A model generated the notes under the pieces. The model saw only the letters and a list, made by a program, of their open reading frames with translations. It was not told where the DNA came from and did no database searches. Shown piece after piece: positions 34,317-42,575 of a stretch of DNA of 64,000 bases. Source of the DNA: RH-AL1 sp965198495 (GTDB taxonomy: Bacteria; Pseudomonadota; Alphaproteobacteria; Rhizobiales; Beijerinckiaceae); contig CBDAPL010000001.1 of assembly GCA_965198495.1 (NCBI GenBank), positions 2,294,001 through 2,358,000 on the forward strand, in the 5' to 3' direction. The number at the start of each line of letters is the position of its first letter. Within the stretch, counting starts at the first letter, position 1. The position numbers and the translations under genes were made by a program.

Positions 34317-35726
34317 TTAGTACGAGTAATACATTTCGTATTCGACCGGATGGGGCGTCATTTCGAGCCGCAGGACGTCGGGGTACTTCAACTCGATGTA
34401 GCTCTCGATAAAGCCGTCGTTGAAGACGCCGCCTGCCGTCAGGTAGGCATGATCGGCCTCGAGGTTCTCCAGCGCTTCACGCAGCGAGCGACACACGGTC
34501 GGGATCGACTTCAGTTCCTCCTTGGGCAGATCGTAGAGATCCTTGTCCATCGCCGGGCCGGGATCGATCTTGTTCTTGATGCCGTCGAGGCCGGCCATCA
34601 GCATGGCGGTGAAAGCGAGATAGGGGTTGGCCATCGGGTCTGGGAAGCGCACCTCGAGGCGCTTGGCCTTGGGGTTCGTCGTGTAGGGGATACGGCAAGA
34701 CGCCGAGCGATTGCGCGCGGAATAGGCGAGAAGAACGGGAGCCTCATAGCCCGGCACCAGCCGCTTGTAAGAGTTCGTCGATGGATTGGTGAAGGCGTTC
34801 AGCGATCTGGCGTGCTTGATGATGCCGCCGATGTACCACAGACATTCCTGCGAAAGGTCCGCATACTTGTCGCCGGCGAAAATCGGCTTGCCGCTCTTCC
34901 AGATCGACTGATGGACGTGCATGCCCGAGCCGTTGTCGCCGAAGATCGGCTTCGGCATGAAGGTCGCCGTCTTGCCGTAGCTCTGGGCGACGTTCTGGAT
35001 GCAATATTTGTAGATCTGCATATGGTCGGCCATCTGCGTCAGCGGCCCGAATTTCAGACCGAGCTCGTGCTGGGCGGACGCGACTTCGTGATGGTGCTTC
35101 TCGACGTGGGCGCCCATCGCGGCCATGGCCGCCAGCATCTCGCCGCGCATATCCTGCGCGGAATCCTGCGGTGGCACCGGGAAATAGCCGGACTTCATGC
35201 GGATCCGGTGGCCGAGATTGCCGCCCTCGTAGGGCGTATCCGAGTTCGAGGGGAACTCGCTCGAGTCGAGGATGTATCCGCAATTGTAAGGGTCGGCCTT
35301 GAAGCGCACGTCGTCGAAGACGAAGAACTCCGCCTCCGGTCCGAAGTAGACCGCGTCGCCGACGTCGGCGGACGAGGCATAGGCCTCGGCTTTCTTGGCG
35401 ATGCCGCGCGGGTCGCGCTCGTAAGGCTCACCCGTCGAAGGCTCGAGCACGTCGCAGATGATCGAGAGGGTCGGCGCCGCGAAGAACGGGTCCATCGCCG
35501 CCGTTGTCGGATCGGGCATGAGCGTCATGTCGGATTCGTTGATCGCCTTCCAGCCGGCGATCGATGAACCGTCGAACATCGTCCCGTCGGCGAAGATGTC
35601 CTCGTCGATCATCGTTTGATCGAACGTCACGTGCTGCCACTTGCCGCGAACGTCCGTGAACCGCAAATCGACATACTTGATGTCGTTGTCCTTGATCGTC
35701 TTCAAGACGTCCGCTGCGGTCTTCAT
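34317..35726 (-). CDS. glnA: Glutamine synthetase type I
   Basis: GSI condenses glutamate and ammonia to glutamine and is the main entry of ammonia under nitrogen limitation. The 469-residue protein starts MKTAADVLKTIKDNDIKYVD and has the metal/ATP motifs DGSSIAGWKAINESDM, GPEAEFFVFDDV and KPIFGDNGSGMHVHQSIWK. The adenylylation tyrosine is present in MDKDLYDLPKEE, so activity should be controlled by GlnE. In many relatives it follows glnB as one operon; here glnII has come between, on the other strand. Confidence 0.97.
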   Translation of the reverse strand: MKTAADVLKTIKDNDIKYVDLRFTDVRGKWQHVTFDQTMIDEDIFADGTMFDGSSIAGWKAINESDMTLMPDPTTAAMDPFFAAPTLSIICDVLEPSTGEPYERDPRGIAKKAEAYASSADVGDAVYFGPEAEFFVFDDVRFKADPYNCGYILDSSEFPSNSDTPYEGGNLGHRIRMKSGYFPVPPQDSAQDMRGEMLAAMAAMGAHVEKHHHEVASAQHELGLKFGPLTQMADHMQIYKYCIQNVAQSYGKTATFMPKPIFGDNGSGMHVHQSIWKSGKPIFAGDKYADLSQECLWYIGGIIKHARSLNAFTNPSTNSYKRLVPGYEAPVLLAYSARNRSASCRIPYTTNPKAKRLEVRFPDPMANPYLAFTAMLMAGLDGIKNKIDPGPAMDKDLYDLPKEELKSIPTVCRSLREALENLEADHAYLTAGGVFNDGFIESYIELKYPDVLRLEMTPHPVEYEMYYSY

Positions 35727-36033
35727 TTCGGGCGTTCTCCTCGGGAGGGTGCGCTAGGCGCGGTCAAACCGCTCCGAGATTGTGATCGGCAAGCCTGTCG
35801 TCGACAGGGCTTCGCTCCCGGAGCGGGCGGAGTGATAGACTCGCGAGTGATCCGTTGCCAGTCTCGCACCGGAAGAAAGTCTCTACCGCGAAGAGGGCTT
35901 GTCGCCGACGCACCTGCTCTTCGTGCAGGGTCCGACACCTCGTCTATGGCATAAAATCTGCAAATTAGTTGCGGCCCGCATTGGCAAAGCCTTGGGTACG
36001 ATCAGAGATTTCGCATCTGAAGAGAGACGGTGG
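35727..36033. other. Divergent glnA-glnII control region
   Basis: About 300 bases separate the starts of glnA (minus) and glnII (plus). Near glnII lies a sigma-54 promoter candidate (35947-35962). A dyad GCAC-N9-GTGC (35910-35926) resembles NtrC half-sites but lies only about 20 bases before the -24 element, closer than usual. No sigma-54 site facing glnA was found. No convincing small gene was seen here, although Rhizobium encodes the regulator GstI divergently from glnII. Confidence 0.5.
35947..35962 (+). promoter_or_regulatory. Sigma-54 promoter candidate for glnII
   Basis: TGGCATAAAATCTGCA has the invariant GG and GC separated by exactly ten bases and matches TGGCAC-N5-TTGCA except for two positions. 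It sits 72 bases before the glnII ATG. NtrC with RpoN controls glnII in rhizobia, so place and gene agree. Confidence 0.75.
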
Positions 36034-37077
36034 ATGACCAAATATAAACTCGAGTATCTTTGGTTGGACGGCTACACGCCGGCGCCGAACCTGCGTGGGA
36101 AGACGCAGATCAAGGAGTTCGACGGATTCCCGACGTTGGAACAGCTACCCATGTGGGGCTTCGACGGAAGTTCGACCCAGCAGGCGGAGGGCGGCAGCTC
36201 GGATTGCTTCCTGAAGCCGGTTCGTCACTTTCCCGACAGCACCCGCAAGAACGGCATCCTCGTCATGTGTGAAGTCATGCTGCCGGACGGCACGACGCCG
36301 CATGCCTCCAACAAGCGCGCGACAATTCTCGACGACGAGGGCGCTTGGTTCGGTTTCGAGCAAGAGTACTTCTTTTACCAGGATGGTCGTCCGCTTGGGT
36401 TTCCGGCGGCCGGCTATCCCGCGCCGCAAGGTAAATATTACACCGGCGTCGGCTATTCCAACGTCGGCGATGTCGCTCGCAAGATCGTCGAGGAGCATCT
36501 CGATCTCTGCCTCGACGCCGGCATCAACCATGAGGGCATCAACGCCGAAGTGGCGAAAGGCCAATGGGAGTATCAGATCTTCGGCAAGGGCTCCAAGCGT
36601 GCCGCGGACGAGATGTGGGTCGCCCGCTATCTTCTGCAGCGCCTTTGCGAAGAGTACGGAATCGACATCGAATATCATTGCAAGCCGCTGGGCGACACCG
36701 ACTGGAACGGCTCAGGGATGCACGCGAACTTTTCGACGGAATACATGCGCAGCGTCGGCGGCAAGGACTATTTCGAGAAGCTGATGAAAGCGTTCGCTGA
36801 TGCCCGCGAGGATCATATCGCCGTCTATGGGCCGCACAACGAGATGCGCCTGACAGGCAAGCACGAGACCGCGTCGATCCACGAGTTCACCTACGGCATC
36901 GCGGATCGCGGCGCTTCGATCCGCGTGCCTCATAGTTTCGTGAACAACGGATACAGAGGTTATCTCGAGGATCGTCGGCCAAATTCCGAAGGGGACCCCT
37001 ACCAGATCGCCTCGCAGATACTGAAGACGATCTCTTCCGTTCCGACGGAATCGGCATCGCGGGCTAAAGCTGCCTGA
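36034..37077 (+). CDS. glnII: Glutamine synthetase type II (eukaryote-type)
   Basis: GSII is the smaller, decameric glutamine synthetase of eukaryotes, also found in rhizobia and some other bacteria. From the ATG at 36034 the protein has 347 residues. It starts MTKYKLEYLWLDGYTPAPNL and shows the family motifs WGFDGSSTQQAEGGSSDCFL, GINHEGINAEVAKGQWEYQI and GKHETASIHEFTYGIADRGA. It lacks the adenylylation region of GSI, so control is expected at transcription; a sigma-54 promoter candidate lies upstream. It lies between glnB and glnA on the opposite strand, an unusual place. A hairpin follows the stop. Confidence 0.96.
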   Translation: MTKYKLEYLWLDGYTPAPNLRGKTQIKEFDGFPTLEQLPMWGFDGSSTQQAEGGSSDCFLKPVRHFPDSTRKNGILVMCEVMLPDGTTPHASNKRATILDDEGAWFGFEQEYFFYQDGRPLGFPAAGYPAPQGKYYTGVGYSNVGDVARKIVEEHLDLCLDAGINHEGINAEVAKGQWEYQIFGKGSKRAADEMWVARYLLQRLCEEYGIDIEYHCKPLGDTDWNGSGMHANFSTEYMRSVGGKDYFEKLMKAFADAREDHIAVYGPHNEMRLTGKHETASIHEFTYGIADRGASIRVPHSFVNNGYRGYLEDRRPNSEGDPYQIASQILKTISSVPTESASRAKAA

Positions 37078-37091
37078 CAATGGTTTAAAGC

Positions 37092-37114
37092 AAGGCGCGC
37101 CCAGTGCGCGCCTT
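37092..37114. terminator. Hairpin between glnII and glnB
   Basis: AAGGCGCGC at 37092-37100 pairs perfectly with GCGCGCCTT at 37106-37114 across CCAGT. It lies 15 bases after the glnII stop and 32 bases from the glnB stop, so it could serve both convergent genes. The ends read AA/TT, so only a short T run is present either way. Confidence 0.7.
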
Positions 37115-37145
37115 CAACTTGTACAAAAGCTCTCGTCTCAAGTAG

Positions 37146-37484
37146 TTAGATCGCGTCCGACCCGGTCTCTCCGGTCCTTATGCGTACTGCGCTTTCGATA
37201 GCGGATACGAAAATCTTTCCGTCGCCGATCCGACCTGTCTGCGCCGCCTTGCGGATTGCTGTGACGACGGCGTCGATGGATGCATCGTTGAGTACGACCT
37301 CAAGCTTTACCTTCGGCAGGAAATCGACGACGTATTCGGCGCCGCGATAGAGTTCGGTGTGGCCTTTCTGGCGGCCAAAACCCTTGGCTTCGATCACCGT
37401 TATGCCGGAAACGCCCGCCTCATGAAGAGCCTCTTTGACCTCGTCCAGCTTGAATGGCTTAATGATGGCTTCAATCTTTTTCAT
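37146..37484 (-). CDS. glnB: Nitrogen regulatory protein PII
   Basis: PII senses 2-oxoglutarate, ATP/ADP and, through uridylylation, glutamine; it controls NtrB and GlnE. The 112-residue protein begins MKKIEAIIKPFKLDEVKEAL. The T-loop reads GHTELYRGAEYVVDFLPKVK with Tyr51 available for uridylylation, and the C-terminal signature is GRIGDGKIFVSAIESAVRIR. The sequence favours GlnB over GlnK, and no amtB is adjacent. A sigma-54 promoter candidate lies about 60 bases upstream. Confidence 0.95.
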   Translation of the reverse strand: MKKIEAIIKPFKLDEVKEALHEAGVSGITVIEAKGFGRQKGHTELYRGAEYVVDFLPKVKLEVVLNDASIDAVVTAIRKAAQTGRIGDGKIFVSAIESAVRIRTGETGSDAI

Positions 37485-37544
37485 CTCTGCGGCCAGCTCC
37501 CTCGGATGCCCCTCGGCGTCAGGCTACGCAGAGACCGATCACGT

Positions 37545-37560
37545 AGCACCCGCTGTGCCA
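37545..37560 (-). promoter_or_regulatory. Sigma-54 promoter candidate for glnB
   Basis: On the minus strand the bases read TGGCACAGCGGGTGCT. The -24 half is a perfect TGGCAC and the -12 half has GTGC for TTGC; GG and GC are ten bases apart as required. It lies about 60 bases before the glnB ATG. Sigma-54 control of glnB is well known in alphaproteobacteria. Confidence 0.75.
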
Positions 37561-37635
37561 TCACGGCATCCGACGAACGGTCCCAATCGTCGCCGACCAT
37601 GCTGTAGAAACGTCTTCGAGAAAGATGAGTGAGGA

Positions 37636-38541
37636 TCAAACCTTTGCCGGTCCGGTCTCGACAGGCAAATCGCTTCTTGATCCCCATTCCGACCAGGATC
37701 CGTCGTAAAGCCCCGTATCGCGTTGGCCAAGCTGGTCGAGTCCAAGAATGAGAACGGCGGCCGAAACGCCCGAGCCGCAGGTCGCAACGATTGGCCTGTC
37801 GATATCGACCCCAGCCTTCGTGAAGGCGGTGGCGATCTGGTCGCGCGCGCGCAGGCGGCCTGATGCGTCGACCATCTCACGCCAAGGCACGTTTCGCGCG
37901 TTCGGTATGTGCCCCGAGCGCAGGCCTGGACGTGGCTCCGGCGTCGATCCTTCAAATCGCACCGCGGCGCGCGCATCGACGATTTGAGCAACGCCGGTCG
38001 TTGCGGCATCAAGTACGCGCCTCGCGTCCACTACCGTCGAGTCGTCGAACGTGGCGGTGAATGTCGCCCTGGAGCGCCGGAAGGGACCGATCTCGACCGG
38101 ATGATCGCCGGCGACCCAAGCGCGTAGACCTCCTTCGAGGATACGGACATCGCGGGCGCCGTAATGCTTCAGCATCCACCAGGCGCGCGCGCCGCCGAGC
38201 AGATCGGTGTCGTCGTAGACGACCATGGTCATCGCCTCGCTGAGGCCAAGGGCACCTGCCATGGCGCCGAAGGTTGCGGCGTCAGGTAGCATATGCGGAA
38301 GAGGGTTGGTTTGGTCCGCAATCTTGTCGACATCGAAGCGCGTCGCGCCAGGTATGTGCGCCTGCGCGAAGAGCGCGTCCGCGTCCTTGCCGTCTGTCGG
38401 CAGGTAGAAACTCGCTTCGACCGCCACGAGGCCAGGGTCGGCGAGGTGCGCCGCGAGCCAAGCTGCCGTGACGAAAGTATCGGTCCTGGTCGACGTCAAA
38501 GATTTCTCCATGATCGGCTCGCTGGTCCCCGCTTTCTCCAT
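37636..38541 (-). CDS. sseA: 3-mercaptopyruvate sulfurtransferase
   Basis: Members of this rhodanese family move sulfur from 3-mercaptopyruvate to thiol acceptors or cyanide. The 301-residue protein has two rhodanese domains: an inactive N-terminal one (VAVEASFYLPTDGKDADALF, HIPGATRFDVDKIAD) and a catalytic C-terminal one with the Cys in VATCGSGVSAAVLILGLDQL. The CGSGV loop favours mercaptopyruvate over thiosulfate. Its start lies one base after the cysK stop, so both are surely one unit; together they handle cysteine making and breakdown. An ATG at 38511 is an alternative start. Confidence 0.9.
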   Translation of the reverse strand: MEKAGTSEPIMEKSLTSTRTDTFVTAAWLAAHLADPGLVAVEASFYLPTDGKDADALFAQAHIPGATRFDVDKIADQTNPLPHMLPDAATFGAMAGALGLSEAMTMVVYDDTDLLGGARAWWMLKHYGARDVRILEGGLRAWVAGDHPVEIGPFRRSRATFTATFDDSTVVDARRVLDAATTGVAQIVDARAAVRFEGSTPEPRPGLRSGHIPNARNVPWREMVDASGRLRARDQIATAFTKAGVDIDRPIVATCGSGVSAAVLILGLDQLGQRDTGLYDGSWSEWGSRSDLPVETGPAKV

Positions 38542-38542
38542 G

Positions 38543-39571
38543 TCATACGAAGCCCGGATCGATGGCTGGCCGCTGGCTCAGCCAAGCCGGTGCGGGCAAG
38601 TTCTTTTCTCGCAGATAGGACGGATTGAACAACTTGGATTGATAGCGTGTGCCCGAGTCGCAGAGGATCGTCACGATCGTATGACCAGGCCCGAGATCGC
38701 GGGCGAGCCGCATCGCGCCGGCCACGTTGATCCCGGATGAGCCGCCCAGCAACAGGCCTTCGTGTTGGGCAAGATCAAAGACAATCGGCAGCGCGTCCTC
38801 ATCGCTCACCTGATAGGCGAGGTCGATCGGGGCGCCCACTAGGTTCGCGGTGATCCGGCCCTGTCCAATGCCTTCGGTGATCGAATTGCCCTCCGAGCGC
38901 AACGTGCCGTTCTTGTAGAACTCGAAGAGGGCGGATCCCATCGGATCGGTTATGGCGATCTTGACTTCCGGGTTTTGCGCTTTCAGAGCGAGCCCGACGC
39001 CGGCCAGCGTGCCGCCGGTGCCGACCGCGCAGGTAAAGCCGTCGACCGTGCCGTTGGTCTGCGCCCAGATCTCGGGTCCGGTGGTCAGGCGGTGCCCTTC
39101 GCGATTGGCGAGATTGTCGAACTGGTTGGCCCAGATCGCACCCTCCGGCAGTTCCGCCGCGAGGCGCTCGGCCAATCGTCCCGACAGCTTCACGTAATTG
39201 TTGGGGTTCTTGTAAGGGACCGCCGGCACCTCGATCAACGTCGCGCCCTGCAGGCGCAACATGTCCTTCTTCTCCTGGCTCTGCGTATCGGGAATGACGA
39301 TGACCGTCTTGAAGCCCAAAGCATTGGCAACGAGCGCGAGGCCGATCCCGGTGTTGCCGGCCGTGCCCTCGACGACAGTGCCGCCCGGCTTCAGCACGCC
39401 GCGCGCGACCGCGTCCTGGATAATGGCGAGCCCGGCGCGATCTTTCACCGACCCGCCCGGATTCATGAATTCGGCCTTGCCCAGGATGCTGCATCCTGTC
39501 GCCTCAGAAGCGTGATGCAGCTTGATGAGCGGCGTGTTGCCGATGGCGTCGATGACGGAGGGCGCGGGCAT
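38543..39571 (-). CDS. cysK: Cysteine synthase A (O-acetylserine sulfhydrylase)
   Basis: CysK makes cysteine from O-acetylserine and sulfide using PLP. From the ATG at 39571 the protein has 342 residues: PSVIDAIGNTPLIKLHHASE, the PLP lysine in MNPGGSVKDRAGLAII, the phosphate loop VEGTAGNTGIGLALVANALG and substrate loop GTGGTLAGVGLALKA. It is about 30 residues longer than E. coli CysK, as is common for the alphaproteobacterial subtype that resembles cystathionine beta-synthase cores. It is directly upstream of sseA and divergent from the SDR gene. Confidence 0.92.
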   Translation of the reverse strand: MPAPSVIDAIGNTPLIKLHHASEATGCSILGKAEFMNPGGSVKDRAGLAIIQDAVARGVLKPGGTVVEGTAGNTGIGLALVANALGFKTVIVIPDTQSQEKKDMLRLQGATLIEVPAVPYKNPNNYVKLSGRLAERLAAELPEGAIWANQFDNLANREGHRLTTGPEIWAQTNGTVDGFTCAVGTGGTLAGVGLALKAQNPEVKIAITDPMGSALFEFYKNGTLRSEGNSITEGIGQGRITANLVGAPIDLAYQVSDEDALPIVFDLAQHEGLLLGGSSGINVAGAMRLARDLGPGHTIVTILCDSGTRYQSKLFNPSYLREKNLPAPAWLSQRPAIDPGFV

Positions 39572-39658
39572 GGGTCTTTCTTGGTTGGAGAGCCGCAGGG
39601 ATAAGTAGCGCGTTTTGCGTGAAAGAGGTTCCTCAATCCGCTCCAAGCGGCGAAGGAT

Positions 39659-40459
39659 ATGCTCCACATGTTTCATGGCAGCGCGGCTTTCATCGCCAAG
39701 CCCGGGGACGGCATCGTCTGGATCACCGGCGCCAGCGCCGGCCTCGGCCGCGCCCTGGCGCTGCGGCTTGCCAGAGCCGGGTTCTCCGTCGCGGTGACGG
39801 CACGCCGTAGCGAAGCCCTCCAGGCTTTGGCAACCGAGGCGGGCGGCCTCATCGTGTCCTATCCCGGCGATGTCACCGATGCCATTGGGATGGCCGCGAT
39901 CGTCGAGGCGATTGAGCGCGACCGCGGGCCGATCGCCTTGGCGATCCTCAACGCCGGCGTCTATCATCTTCGCGAACGCGAGCGCTTCGATACCGACCTC
40001 GTCTGGCAGACCATAGAGACGAACCTCGGCGGGACCGTGCGCTGTCTCGATCCTCTGCTCGCGGCCATGCTGCCACGACGACGTGGACAGATCGCGATCG
40101 TCGCCTCTCTCGCGGGCTACGGCGGCATCCCCGGGTCGATCGCCTACGGAGCGGCGAAGGCGGCGATGATCAACATGGCGGAAGGGCTGCGCCTGACCTA
40201 TGCGGCCAAAGGATTGACGATCCAGGTGATCAATCCAGGCTTTATCGCCACCGCGATGACCGCGCCGAACGATTACCCGATGCCATTCCTGATGGGCGTG
40301 GAGGCCGCCGCCGAGCACATCGCCGCGGGCTTGGCACGCGCTCGTTTCGAGATCGCCTTCCCGAAGCGTCTCGCTTGGCCGGCCAAGGCCGCTGGCGTGC
40401 TACCCTATGGCGTCTGGCTGAAGCTCATGGCGTGGGCGACCCGCCGCGTCCTGCGCTGA
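39659..40459 (+). CDS. Short-chain dehydrogenase/reductase
   Basis: The 266-residue protein has the classical SDR plan: nucleotide motif TGASAGLGRALALRLARAGF near residues 24-43, NAGVYHL, the catalytic Ser in IVASLAGYGGIPGS and the YGAAK pair with Tyr and Lys. The Arg-rich AVTARRSEALQ after strand 2 suggests NADP. The C-terminal part has a hydrophobic stretch that may contact membrane or lipid substrate. The substrate is unknown. It starts after GAAGGAT and is divergent from cysK. Confidence 0.9.
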   Translation: MLHMFHGSAAFIAKPGDGIVWITGASAGLGRALALRLARAGFSVAVTARRSEALQALATEAGGLIVSYPGDVTDAIGMAAIVEAIERDRGPIALAILNAGVYHLRERERFDTDLVWQTIETNLGGTVRCLDPLLAAMLPRRRGQIAIVASLAGYGGIPGSIAYGAAKAAMINMAEGLRLTYAAKGLTIQVINPGFIATAMTAPNDYPMPFLMGVEAAAEHIAAGLARARFEIAFPKRLAWPAKAAGVLPYGVWLKLMAWATRRVLR

Positions 40460-40473
40460 TGGCGTTGTCCTCG

Positions 40474-41814
40474 CTACTGCGGATTTTCCAGGCTCAGCGT
40501 CTCCGAGCCTTCGTCGTAGGCGAAAAGCTCGCCGTAGCGACCCCAGTTCACGACGCTCTTCAAGGTCCGGTCGGCATATTCATCCGACATGAAATCCTCC
40601 AGTTCTTCCAGGAAACGCGAGGAACGGGCGGCGTGCGATGGCCGCTCATCGAGCACCATCTTGATGCGCGCGGCGAGCGGAACATAGGCCAGCAGATGAT
40701 CGCCGAAGAGCTTTTTGCGGGCATCGGTCGCCATGTCGGCGAAACGCATGCCGGCCGACGTCAACTTTATCGAGCCATCGCCGATCTCCGCGAAGCGCAT
40801 GAGCTGCAGAGTCTCGGCGACGGGAAACAAGTCGTCGACTTCCATCTGCAGGCTGTCGGCGAGTTCCGGCATCTTGGCTTGGCCACTGTAGGGCGCGGCA
40901 TGCACTTCCTCGATCATGCCGGCGATGGTGTTCGTCGACACGCGAGGGAGCGCCATGCCGAGGCCGAGCCCCGGAAAAGCGCTTTCGCGTCCCGAAGGCG
41001 TGGCCGCCGCGATAGCCGGACGTTTGGTCATCAGCGCGTAGATCTTATCGACGAGCTGACGAAACTCCGGGTCGAGACGATTGCGCGGGTGCTGGAGTGT
41101 GACCGCGATCTCGGCGGCGATGCGTCCGGGGTTCGAAGACAGCACGATGATACGGTCGCACATCAGCACCGCCTCCTCGATGTTATGCGTGACCATCAGG
41201 ATCGACTTGGTCGGCATGCGCCCTTCCACCCACAGGTCGAGCAGATCTGTGCGCAGCGTCTCGGCCGTGAGCACGTCGAGCGCCGAGAAGGGCTCGTCCA
41301 TCAAGAGGATTTTCGGGTTGACGACGAGGGCGCGGGCGAAACCGACGCGCTGGCGCATGCCGCCCGAAAGCTCCTTCGGGAAGGCGGATTCGAAACCATC
41401 GAGACCGATGAGATCGATCGCCTTCAGCGCGCGCTTCCTGGCCTCGTCCTCGGACACGCCCTTGGCGCGCAGACCGATCTCGACGTTTGCGAGAACGGTA
41501 AGCCAGGGGAACAGCGCGAAGCTCTGGAACACCATGGCGAGGCCATCGACCGGCCCGGTGACCGGTGCGTCCTGGTAGGTCACCGCTCCCTCGGATGGGA
41601 AAGCGAGGCCGGCGACGATCCGCAATAGGGAGGACTTCCCGCAGCCGGAGCGACCAAGGAGACCGACGATCTCGCCCGACGTAAGCTTCAAAGATACGTG
41701 GTCGAGGACGAGTGGGCCGATCTCGCCGGATCCCGTACGATAGCGTTGGACGACATCATTGACCTCGAGAAGCGGCTTGAGCCGATCCTGCAGCATGGTC
41801 TGACCCCTGTTCAT
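40474..41814 (-). CDS. ABC transporter ATP-binding protein with AAA-associated C-terminal domain (nitrate/sulfonate/taurine type)
   Basis: The 446-residue protein joins a standard ABC ATPase (residues 1 to about 265) to a C-terminal domain of about 150 residues of the AAA-associated type. The ATPase has Walker A LLGRSGCGKSSLLRIVAGLA, signature LSGGMRQRVGFARALVVNPK, Walker B ILLMDEPFSALD and the switch His in ILMVTHNIEEAVLMCDRI. The closest group is the NrtD/SsuB/TauB importers. The C-terminal part (LADSLQMEVDDLFPVAETLQ) is thought to regulate. No permease or binding protein is next to it in the window, which is unusual for the family. Confidence 0.9.
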   Translation of the reverse strand: MNRGQTMLQDRLKPLLEVNDVVQRYRTGSGEIGPLVLDHVSLKLTSGEIVGLLGRSGCGKSSLLRIVAGLAFPSEGAVTYQDAPVTGPVDGLAMVFQSFALFPWLTVLANVEIGLRAKGVSEDEARKRALKAIDLIGLDGFESAFPKELSGGMRQRVGFARALVVNPKILLMDEPFSALDVLTAETLRTDLLDLWVEGRMPTKSILMVTHNIEEAVLMCDRIIVLSSNPGRIAAEIAVTLQHPRNRLDPEFRQLVDKIYALMTKRPAIAAATPSGRESAFPGLGLGMALPRVSTNTIAGMIEEVHAAPYSGQAKMPELADSLQMEVDDLFPVAETLQLMRFAEIGDGSIKLTSAGMRFADMATDARKKLFGDHLLAYVPLAARIKMVLDERPSHAARSSRFLEELEDFMSDEYADRTLKSVVNWGRYGELFAYDEGSETLSLENPQ

Positions 41815-41887
41815 CCGCGCATCGTAAAGCGCGGTTCCAGGACGGCGAAATCATCGCTGGATCGCGCGCGTTCTCGTAACACGGCCA

Positions 41888-42493
41888 CTACTTTTCGAAG
41901 GCGCCGTTTATCGCGAGATGTACCGTGTCATCGATCAGCGGCACGTATTTCGTCACGCCGAAATCGCTGCGCTTTATGTCACCAGATATCGCGAAGCCGG
42001 CCGTGTACCTCTTGTCCAAGGGATTGACGCCCGAGCCGATGAAGCGGACTTCGAGGTTCACCGATTTCGTGACGCCATGCAGTGTCAGGTCGCCCATGAC
42101 CTTGGCCTGTCCCTTGCCGTCCGGTGTGACCGTGGTCGACTTGAAGGTCATCGTCGGGAACTTGGCGGCATCGAGCCAATCGGCACCTTTGAGCTCTTCA
42201 TCGAGCTTCGCGCTCGTCGTGGACACGCTCGCGACTGGCACCGAAACGCGCACGGTGCTTGCCGCCGCGAGCTTAGGGTCCAGCGTCAGATCGCCGGACA
42301 CATCGGAGAAGCGGCCTGTGTAGAAGCTGAACCCCATGTGAAGGACGCTGAAGCCGACCTGTGTGTGATGAGGGTCCACCTTAAAGGTGCCACCTTCGAC
42401 CGCACTCGGCGAAACGTTGGGCGGCGACTGGGCCAGCGAGACACTCGGCACAGCGAGGGTCGCGAGCATAATCACGGATAGCGGTGCGCGCAT
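41888..42493 (-). CDS. YceI family periplasmic protein
   Basis: YceI proteins are lipocalin-like beta barrels that bind isoprenoid or other amphiphilic molecules. From the ATG at 42493 the protein has 201 residues: a signal peptide (MRAPLSVIMLATLAVPSVSL, cut after AQ), then the family pattern FKVDPHHTQVGFSVLHMGFS, ADWLDAAKFPTMTFKSTTVT and GVTKSVNLEVRF, ending with RSDFGVTKYVPLIDDTVHLA. A UbiH-type hydroxylase lies upstream on the same strand. Since the fold binds polyisoprenoids, a link to quinone handling is possible but not shown. Confidence 0.92.
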   Translation of the reverse strand: MRAPLSVIMLATLAVPSVSLAQSPPNVSPSAVEGGTFKVDPHHTQVGFSVLHMGFSFYTGRFSDVSGDLTLDPKLAAASTVRVSVPVASVSTTSAKLDEELKGADWLDAAKFPTMTFKSTTVTPDGKGQAKVMGDLTLHGVTKSVNLEVRFIGSGVNPLDKRYTAGFAISGDIKRSDFGVTKYVPLIDDTVHLAINGAFEK

Positions 42494-42575
42494 ACAAAAC
42501 CCCCAGCGATGAAACGGCCTTGACCAGAGCCTTAGCATGCTTCGCCGCGCGATAGGGCTTCGTATCTGCCGGCCG

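Noticed and set aside
35727..36033. Possible gstI-like small gene divergent from glnII
   Set aside because: Rhizobium has gstI there, but the only minus-strand frame here overlaps the glnA start and is Arg/Pro-rich without likeness I can support.
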